Below are positions 1 to 4,853 of a DNA stretch of 11,868 nucleotides, piece after piece. The DNA comes from Bacillota bacterium. GTDB lineage: Bacteria > Bacillota > Proteinivoracia > UBA4975. A model generated the notes under the pieces. That model saw only the letters and a program-made list of their open reading frames with translations, ran no database searches and was not told the origin of the DNA. Position 1 is the first letter of the stretch. Each line of letters begins with the position of its first letter. The stretch spans positions 1 to 11,868 of the forward strand of contig JAAYHI010000087.1 of NCBI GenBank assembly GCA_012727415.1. Direction: 5' to 3'. The position numbers and the translations under genes were made by a program.

Positions 1-334
1 ACAAAGGCCAGCCCCCCTGGCCGGCAATTGCCTGGCAGGCCTGCATATAGATGGCGTCAATATCCGGCCTCTCCTCCCGGTCAACTTTGACGGCGATAAA
101 AAGTTCGTTGAGAAGAGCGGCAATCTCCTTGTCCTCGAAGGATTCCCGGGCCATGACGTGGCACCAATGACAGGTTGAATAGCCGATGGACAGAAAAACC
201 GGTTTGTCCTCGGCCCTGGCCCTGGCAAAGGCCTCCTCCCCCCAGGGATACCAGTCCACAGGATTATAAGCATGCCGGAGCAAGTACGGGGACTTTTCGT
301 CTATTAATCTGTTGGCTGCACTTTCCCTTTGCAT
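1..334 (-). CDS. Thioredoxin domain-containing protein, YyaL/DUF255 family (N-terminal part, runs off the window)
   Basis: Translating the minus strand from the ATG at 334 gives 111 residues open to the window edge. It contains the hallmarks of the YyaL/DUF255 (SPATA20-like) N-terminal thioredoxin-fold domain: NRLIDEKSPYLLRHAYNPVDW at about residues 8-28 with the usual following YPWGEEAF, then FLSIGYSTCHWCHVM (CHWC at 55-58 in the redox-motif position), VKVDREERPDID (83-93) and GQGGWPL at the edge. Full-length members have some 600-700 residues and carry an (alpha/alpha)6-barrel domain after this part; that portion lies outside. The molecular function of the family is not settled. The start is supported by a GAGAGGTG-type ribosome binding site about 8 bases upstream. 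I found no convincing promoter in the 90 bases upstream, although TATAAA-like sequence is present near 370-375. Family assignment is secure; the role is unknown. Confidence 0.93.
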   Translation of the reverse strand, partial: MQRESAANRLIDEKSPYLLRHAYNPVDWYPWGEEAFARARAEDKPVFLSIGYSTCHWCHVMARESFEDKEIAALLNELFIAVKVDREERPDIDAIYMQACQAIAGQGGWPL

Positions 335-394
335 ACCGGAAGCACCTCTCTTTAGTTCTATCCTTGCCTTTTATAAATACCCCTATACGCAAAT

Positions 395-420
395 AGAACA
401 CAAGCCCTGGCTTGTGCTCT
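395..420 (-). terminator. Hairpin after the GyrI-like gene, probable terminator
   Basis: AGAACACAAG (395-404) and CTTGTGCTCT (411-420) form a 10-bp stem with one G-U pair and a 6-base loop, starting 5 bases after the stop codon of the minus-strand gene at 426. In the minus direction the stem is followed by only a short ATTTG tract, so termination may be weak. Some transcripts may continue into the YyaL-family gene, which is on the same strand. Confidence 0.5.
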
Positions 421-425
421 TGACA

Positions 426-923
426 TTACTCCTTGTTTGCTGCCTTGACAGCACGCATTTCAATATATCCTCTTGTGCCAATTGGCTCCAGTTGAATGCG
501 GGGATTGCTGTCATCCCAGGCATAGCCCATCACTGTCGGGTCGTATCTGTCCATTGCCAGCTGGACTGCACCAATTGCTTGACGGAAGTCTTCTTCCTGG
601 AAAGGCTCCCCTTGGAACATGAGGTATTCGGCTTCCGGCAAGGCGATGACATCAAAGCCCTCGGGAACGGAGCCGGCATACTCCGGGTCGACTTCAACGC
701 CTTGAACATAGGTAGAAGTGTTGGGCTTTTTATACTGCTCCGGCAGCCACAGGCAGACCGGCTCACCGCTAAGAGACTTCATGCCCTTGAGCAATCCCCA
801 AACATCGCATCCCACTTCCTCGCTATAGGAGAAATAGTGCTCTGCCTTGAGGCCGCGTTTAATGATGACCTTGCGCTGCGGCTTGCGGATAAGCTGAATA
901 AAGACACAGTGAACCTTTTCCAT
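426..923 (-). CDS. Stand-alone GyrI-like / AraC effector-binding-domain protein
   Basis: A 165-residue protein that looks like a single GyrI-like small-molecule-binding domain (the AraC effector-binding fold) without a DNA-binding domain. Visible hallmarks are TYVQGVEV (71-78), the ALPEAEYLMFQG turn and strand (94-105) and a terminal strand GYIEMRAVK (152-160). Members of this superfamily sense small hydrophobic or cationic ligands, inhibit gyrase (SbmC/GyrI), or hydrolyse xenobiotics; which applies here cannot be read from the sequence. I chose the ATG at 923, which has GAGAGGGG about 9 bases upstream. The longer GTG start at 956 lies at or upstream of the predicted transcription start and has no ribosome binding site. 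The gene is divergent from the 5'-nucleotidase, with which its promoter overlaps. Family assignment is likely; function is open. Confidence 0.75.
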   Translation of the reverse strand: MEKVHCVFIQLIRKPQRKVIIKRGLKAEHYFSYSEEVGCDVWGLLKGMKSLSGEPVCLWLPEQYKKPNTSTYVQGVEVDPEYAGSVPEGFDVIALPEAEYLMFQGEPFQEEDFRQAIGAVQLAMDRYDPTVMGYAWDDSNPRIQLEPIGTRGYIEMRAVKAANKE

Positions 924-959
924 ACCTGCTTGCCCCTCTCGTAACTTTTTAAGCACCTA

Positions 960-988
960 ATTATATCCGAGGAAGAGAGAATTGTTAA
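960..988 (-). promoter_or_regulatory. Sigma-A-type promoter of the GyrI-like gene
   Basis: On the minus strand, TTAACA (983-988) and a perfect TATAAT (960-965) are separated by exactly 17 bases. This predicts a start of transcription near 953 and a leader of about 30 bases before the ATG at 923. The -35 overlaps the -35 of the divergent promoter on the plus strand. Confidence 0.8.
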
Positions 989-1010
989 TCTCCTCCGGGA
1001 CAAGTATAAT
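982..1010 (+). promoter_or_regulatory. Sigma-A-type promoter of the 5'-nucleotidase gene
   Basis: TTGTTA (982-987) and a perfect TATAAT (1005-1010) are separated by 17 bases. Transcription should start near 1017, leaving a very short leader that carries the ribosome binding site of the gene at 1039. The -35 hexamer shares five bases with the divergent promoter's -35. Confidence 0.8.
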
Positions 1011-1038
1011 CAATACAAACGGAGACGGAGGTTGGATT

Positions 1039-3027
1039 ATGCGCAAGCTGACAATTATATTGCTCATTCTGCTGGTCGCCGGCAGCTTTCTGCCCGCCGC
1101 CAGCGCAGAAACACTGAATCTGCCATCCACCCAGGCTGATGAACTCTTTTTTACCATTCTACATACTAACGATGAACACTCTGCCCTCAGCCCCACTCCC
1201 CTGGTGGACTACCACCGGGAAGAGCAAGACCCCACTCTCGGCGGTTTTGCCCGCCTCGGCCAGGCAGTTAAAGATATCCGGGCCGCCAAGGAAGCGGCAA
1301 ATGAACCGGTCCTGCTCCTGTCGGCAGGAGACTTCCTGGGAGGATCGCCATATTCCTGGCTGACCCTCAGCGGCAGGGCCCCGGAACTGACTATTATGCG
1401 GCGAATCGGCTATGATGCTGTCAACATCGGCAACCATGAATACGATTACGGCCCTGAGCAACTTGCCAAGTACCTGCAGGCAGCCGGTTATCCGGAAGCG
1501 AAGGAGAGAACCCTGCTCCTGGCCAGCAACACCCGGCCTCCTGCCGGACATGCCCTCAATGACCTGGGCATTAAGGAAACGGCTGTCCTCACTCTCCCCA
1601 ACGGCCTAAAGGTTGGGCTCTTTGGCCTCATTGGCATCGATGCCGTTAATGTGGCCCCCTCTGCCGCCCCGGTGGAATTTGCCGACCAAGTGGAGACTGC
1701 CCGGGAGATGGTAGCTGCCTTGAAAAATGCCGGCGCAGATGTTATCGTCGCCCTTTCCCATTCCGGGGAAGATGAGGAGGTGGCATTGGCCCAGGCCATC
1801 CCTGGCATTGATGTCATTGTCGGCGGCCACACCCATGTCCTGCTGGAAGAGCCCATTGTCGCAGGAAAGACAATTATTGTCCAGGCAGGGGAAAATCTCA
1901 GGCATTTGGGCTGCCTGGAACTGGCCTACAACCCGAAGACCGGGAATGTTCGCCTGCGCAACTCCGAGACCGGCAAGCCCTACGCCATTATCCTCGACGA
2001 TTCAATCCCGGAGGATCCTGACATTGCCGCCATGGTAGCAGCTTATACCTCAGACCTCAACGCCCTGGTGGCAGAGATTACTGGCGGGCGCTTCCCAGAC
2101 ATTGCCGAAACAGTAGCCTGGTGCGATTTTCCGGTGGTGAACACCCCGATACTGCAGGAGACTCCCTTCGGAAACTTTGTCACCGATGCCATGCGCCTGG
2201 TGGCGGAAGAAGCCACCGGGGAGAAAGTGCACTTGGCATTTCAGGCCAACGGCACCATCAGGGGCAGCATCATTCCAGGCACTTGTCCCTGGTCACTGCA
2301 GCAGATATCCTTTTACGACCTCGCCTCCCTGGTGGGCTTAGGTGTGGGCCCCGACGGCAATGCCGGCTATCCCCTGATCTCTGCTTATCTCACCGGCCAG
2401 GAGCTGTCCCGGGTTTTCGAACTGCAGGTGCTGCTGGCGGAATTAATGGGCGACACATATTTCCTCCAGATTTCTGGAGGGAGAATGACCTTCGACCGGG
2501 GACGAGCAGTGCTGCTGACCTTGCCCTTTGTTGATTTGCCTATACCCACCACCAGAGCTGTGGAATCTGCCGAACTGTACAGCGGCCAAGGCACTCAGGA
2601 TACCGATGAGTACCAGAAGTTAAATAAAAAAGAGCAACAACTATACCATGTAGTCACCGATTACTACATCGCCTCGTTCCTGCCAATGGCTGGCGAATTG
2701 CTGCCCAGCCTGGAACTTGTCCTCAAAGATAAAGAGGGCAACCCCATTGAAAATCTCGACGAAGCCATTATCCGCCGCGACGGCAGAGAGCTCAAAGTCT
2801 GGCAGGCAGTGCTGGAATATGCAGCCCTCCAACCCCAGGACAGCACCGGCAATCCCCGGGTCAGCGACTACTACGCAGAAACCTCAGGCCGCTTGATTCA
2901 GCACAGCATCTACCCGCCCATGTGGAAGGGATTGGTCTTGGCGATAGTGCTCCTGGCCAGCTTTTTAATTTTGGGAGTCCATAAGTTGCGACAAAAGAGA
3001 AGAAATAAGATAATATCCAATAGTTGA
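1039..3027 (+). CDS. Exported, membrane-anchored 5'-nucleotidase / metallophosphatase (UshA type)
   Basis: A 662-residue surface enzyme predicted to hydrolyse nucleotides or other phosphate esters outside the cell. A signal peptide (about 1-23, ending ASA) precedes a two-metal calcineurin-like domain with all expected motifs: HTNDEH (42-47), AGDFLGG (96-102), GNHE (131-134), LSHSGED (239-245) and GGHTH (262-266). The 5'-nucleotidase C-terminal domain follows, with GNFVTDAMR (378-386) and NGTIRG (404-409), where many relatives have NGGG(I)R. A hydrophobic segment at about 629-647 followed by KLRQKRR predicts a C-terminal membrane anchor with a short cytoplasmic tail. GGAGGT at 1027-1032 fixes the ATG at 1039; in-frame sequence upstream overlaps the promoter. 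No terminator follows, and the next promoter overlaps the stop codon. The likely role is nucleotide or phosphate scavenging. The exact substrate is not visible. Confidence 0.92.
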   Translation: MRKLTIILLILLVAGSFLPAASAETLNLPSTQADELFFTILHTNDEHSALSPTPLVDYHREEQDPTLGGFARLGQAVKDIRAAKEAANEPVLLLSAGDFLGGSPYSWLTLSGRAPELTIMRRIGYDAVNIGNHEYDYGPEQLAKYLQAAGYPEAKERTLLLASNTRPPAGHALNDLGIKETAVLTLPNGLKVGLFGLIGIDAVNVAPSAAPVEFADQVETAREMVAALKNAGADVIVALSHSGEDEEVALAQAIPGIDVIVGGHTHVLLEEPIVAGKTIIVQAGENLRHLGCLELAYNPKTGNVRLRNSETGKPYAIILDDSIPEDPDIAAMVAAYTSDLNALVAEITGGRFPDIAETVAWCDFPVVNTPILQETPFGNFVTDAMRLVAEEATGEKVHLAFQANGTIRGSIIPGTCPWSLQQISFYDLASLVGLGVGPDGNAGYPLISAYLTGQELSRVFELQVLLAELMGDTYFLQISGGRMTFDRGRAVLLTLPFVDLPIPTTRAVESAELYSGQGTQDTDEYQKLNKKEQQLYHVVTDYYIASFLPMAGELLPSLELVLKDKEGNPIENLDEAIIRRDGRELKVWQAVLEYAALQPQDSTGNPRVSDYYAETSGRLIQHSIYPPMWKGLVLAIVLLASFLILGVHKLRQKRRNKIISNS

Positions 3028-3052
3028 CACCTCCCAGATTTAATGGTAATAT
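3024..3052 (+). promoter_or_regulatory. Promoter of the exported-protein/VanZ/ABC cassette
   Basis: A perfect TTGACA (3024-3029) and TAATAT (3047-3052) are separated by 17 bases. The -35 overlaps the TGA stop of the 5'-nucleotidase gene. Transcription should begin near 3059, just upstream of the ribosome binding site AAAGGA (3062-3067) of the first cassette gene. Confidence 0.7.
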
Positions 3053-3064
3053 ATTCCCATTAAA
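3039..3064. repeat. Perfect 8-bp inverted repeat around the -10, candidate operator
   Basis: TTTAATGG (3039-3046) and CCATTAAA (3057-3064) are perfect inverted repeats separated by 10 bases. The spacer contains the -10 hexamer and the right arm covers the predicted start site and part of the ribosome binding site. Because the left arm is not transcribed, an RNA hairpin role is unlikely; the layout fits a dimeric repressor site. No regulator gene lies in the cassette. Confidence 0.5.
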
Positions 3065-3072
3065 GGAAAGGA

Positions 3073-3543
3073 GTGTTCGATATTAAACTTGTTAAGATTT
3101 TCTTTATAAGTGTATTGGTTTGCCTGGCGTTACTACCTTCACTGTCATATGCATCTTCGTCCATAACTGAAGAGTACTGGTCTACATTTGATTTTTGTCA
3201 TAGTGTACAAGGCAAATATCGAAATTACACAGGTAAGCATATTAGGCTACGAGCTACCTGTAGAGAATACCACCACGATCATCCAGATACTAGTTACTTT
3301 GTTTTTCTTCACAAAAAAACTCTTTTGGGTTATAAAGTAATGGGCGACCCTGCTGTTTTCCCAAAAAACGGAACGGGTACCCACCACTGGCTCAATGTTG
3401 GCGCAGGCAAATATGGTTTCTTCTTTCGAAAAATCGTTTGGGGTGACGACCGCTCGCGGTTAGTTTCTGATAATGTTTATATGTACGGTTACAACCCACC
3501 TCCTGGAGGAGGTACCCCTGTTTTCCCAATGAACAACGATTAA
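3073..3543 (+). CDS. Small exported protein of unknown family
   Basis: A 156-residue protein that I do not recognise. A clear Sec signal peptide (about 1-27, hydrophobic core 9-22, cleavage after SYA at 25-27) leads to a mature part of about 129 residues. That part is rich in aromatics, histidine and short hydrophobic stretches, suggesting an all-beta fold. It has two cysteines (C42 and C63) that could form one disulfide, an HHDH cluster (67-70), a WLNVGAGKYGFFFRK strand-turn-strand (106-120) and a Pro/Gly-rich tail (141-148). There is no membrane anchor or LPXTG motif. It starts at a GTG with AAAGGA 5 bases upstream. It is the first gene of a cassette with VanZ-like and ABC transporter genes, so a secreted peptide or bacteriocin-like product, or an extracellular sensor for the transporter, are reasonable guesses. 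It does not clearly match lactococcin 972, which is smaller. Confidence 0.8.
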   Translation: MFDIKLVKIFFISVLVCLALLPSLSYASSSITEEYWSTFDFCHSVQGKYRNYTGKHIRLRATCREYHHDHPDTSYFVFLHKKTLLGYKVMGDPAVFPKNGTGTHHWLNVGAGKYGFFFRKIVWGDDRSRLVSDNVYMYGYNPPPGGGTPVFPMNND

Positions 3544-3548
3544 AGCTT

Positions 3549-3572
3549 CCCCGGAATCATTCCCGGGTTTTT
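3549..3572 (+). terminator. Intercistronic hairpin with T-run, probable leaky terminator
   Basis: Six bases after the stop codon of the exported protein, CCCGG and CCGGG (within 3550-3567) form a GC-rich stem that extends through AA/TT with one bulged C, followed directly by five T (3568-3572). It lies between the first and second cassette genes with no new promoter visible after it. It would therefore reduce, not abolish, expression of the VanZ and ABC genes. Confidence 0.6.
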
Positions 3573-3591
3573 AAAAAGGAGGAATGACTTT

Positions 3592-4161
3592 GTGTTAGAA
3601 GCACCTTTATTTTTGCTTACCGGGTCTGTAATCTGTATTCTTATCTTTGCAATAAAGTACAGGGGGGGCTTTAACTTAAAAGCCTTTATTTATATGACAT
3701 TTTGCATCTATCTTCTAACTTTGATTATCTGTTTGACTTTCCCTTTACCTGTACAGAAGTCGCTAATAGCTTTTTTACCGTCCTATAAGCCTGTATTTGT
3801 TCCTTTCACTGACCTGCGCAATTGGCTGGCAGACCTTTCTTTCGTTACAGCGATTAGTATGGTTACAAAACGAGTTCTTCTTTTATTCCCCATGGGTTTT
3901 TTTCTTCCTCTCTTAATGCCCAAAGCAAAATCTTTTAGGAGCTCTTTACAATTTGGAATAATGATTGCGCTTGTCCCGGAATTACTGAAATATCTAATCG
4001 GCCTGATTCTCGGAACCTTCTATAAATCAGTAAGTATAGATTACGTCATCCTCTATTTCGTGGGGTATTTGTTTGGCTCGCTGGTGTTTTTCGTTCTCAG
4101 GCCCTGGCTAAATAAATCTATCCGATTATCCGATTACAGTTTTACCATCAGGGGGAATTAA
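3592..4161 (+). CDS. VanZ-like integral membrane protein
   Basis: A 189-residue membrane protein with about five transmembrane segments (near 5-22, 30-50, 92-110, 117-142 and 148-169). VanZ-family features are a PFTDLRNW segment (71-78) before the central helices, LLLFPMGFFLPLL (96-108), a Glu in the next helix (E130 in VPELLK), and SIDYVILYFVGYLFG (148-162), which corresponds to the family's D-D-V-I-x-N-x-x-G pattern although the Asn is replaced. VanZ proteins are associated with low-level teicoplanin resistance by an unknown mechanism. The GTG at 3592 is preceded by AAGGAGGA 9 bases upstream; the intervening ATG at 3584 opens only a 4-codon frame. Its place between a secreted protein and an ABC transporter suggests a self-protection or partner role. 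It is 5 bases from the ATPase gene. Confidence 0.75.
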   Translation: MLEAPLFLLTGSVICILIFAIKYRGGFNLKAFIYMTFCIYLLTLIICLTFPLPVQKSLIAFLPSYKPVFVPFTDLRNWLADLSFVTAISMVTKRVLLLFPMGFFLPLLMPKAKSFRSSLQFGIMIALVPELLKYLIGLILGTFYKSVSIDYVILYFVGYLFGSLVFFVLRPWLNKSIRLSDYSFTIRGN

Positions 4162-4166
4162 CTGGT

Positions 4167-4853
4167 ATGGCACTGATGTCAGCCCGCAATCTCAGCAAAG
4201 TATTTGGTCATGGGGAAACCTCTGTGCGTGCATTGGATGATATTAGCCTGGATATATCTTCTTGTGAGGTACTTGGGATAACAGGACCTTCTGGCGCAGG
4301 TAAATCAACACTACTACACATATTAAGTACCCTGGACACCCCCACAGGGGGACAAGTTACATACAAGGGCGCCGACTTGTTTGACAATAATCGAACAGAG
4401 CGTGCACGTTTGCGAAGAAGAGAATTTGGTTTTGTCTTTCAGTTCTACAACCTCGTACCTGTTTTAACGGTAGAAGAAAATATCGCCTTGCCAGTGTTAA
4501 TCGACGGGAAGAAACCCAACAGCGACTATATCGATAAACTTATTAACCTGCTTGGGTTAGAATCCAAACGCAGGACATTGCCCCATAAACTATCCGGAGG
4601 CCAGCAACAACGGGTGGCGATAGGAAGAGCACTGGCTGCTAAACCTTCTATTGTCTTCGCCGATGAGCCTACAGGAAACTTAGACAGCAATACCACCAAA
4701 GAAATTGTGCAGGTTTTTTTAGAGACCGCCTCAGAATTTCAACTTACTTTGGTAATTGTTACCCATGACAGCTACGTGGCTTCCCATTGTCAACGTATAG
4801 TAGAAATCCAGGACGGTAACATCATTTCCTCAGGAGAAGACTATGGCAATTAG
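4167..4853 (+). CDS. ABC transporter ATP-binding protein, MacB/LolD type
   Basis: A complete 228-residue nucleotide-binding subunit. It has Walker A GPSGAGKST (40-48), a Q-loop at Q92 in FVFQFYNLVP, the signature LSGGQQQRV (142-150), Walker B IVFADEP (162-168, catalytic E167) and the H-loop H200 in VTHDS. The LSGGQQQRVAIGRAL stretch and the DEPTGNLD continuation are typical of the MacB/LolD/FtsE group, which works with FtsX-fold permeases. The family mostly drives mechanical work or export of peptides and lipoproteins rather than classical import. The ATG at 4167 follows AGGGGG at 4150-4155 with a long spacing of about 11 bases, so translation may be coupled to the VanZ gene just upstream. 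Its last 11 bases overlap the permease gene, confirming that the two form one transporter. Confidence 0.95.
   Translation: MALMSARNLSKVFGHGETSVRALDDISLDISSCEVLGITGPSGAGKSTLLHILSTLDTPTGGQVTYKGADLFDNNRTERARLRRREFGFVFQFYNLVPVLTVEENIALPVLIDGKKPNSDYIDKLINLLGLESKRRTLPHKLSGGQQQRVAIGRALAAKPSIVFADEPTGNLDSNTTKEIVQVFLETASEFQLTLVIVTHDSYVASHCQRIVEIQDGNIISSGEDYGN

Noticed and set aside
312..944. Plus-strand 210-residue open frame
   Set aside because: It is antisense to the GyrI-like gene, lacks a ribosome binding site, has atypical composition, and its start overlaps the YyaL-family gene's start region.
924..956. GTG start at 956 for the GyrI-like gene
   Set aside because: It lies at or before the predicted transcription start given the TATAAT at 960-965 and has no Shine-Dalgarno.
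982..1038. Upstream in-frame start for the 5'-nucleotidase
   Set aside because: It begins inside the -35 box and would put 19 polar residues before the signal peptide; GGAGGT points to the ATG at 1039.
3073..3543. Lactococcin 972-family bacteriocin
   Set aside because: The secretion signal and ABC neighbours are suggestive, but the mature length is about twice that expected, I cannot align the family's conserved pattern, and the permease is not the 7-helix type of that group.
3584..3598. Four-codon leader peptide (ATG at 3584) before the VanZ-like gene
   Set aside because: It shares the ribosome binding site, but the spacing is too short for that ATG and such a short frame is likely chance; the GTG at 3592 fits better.
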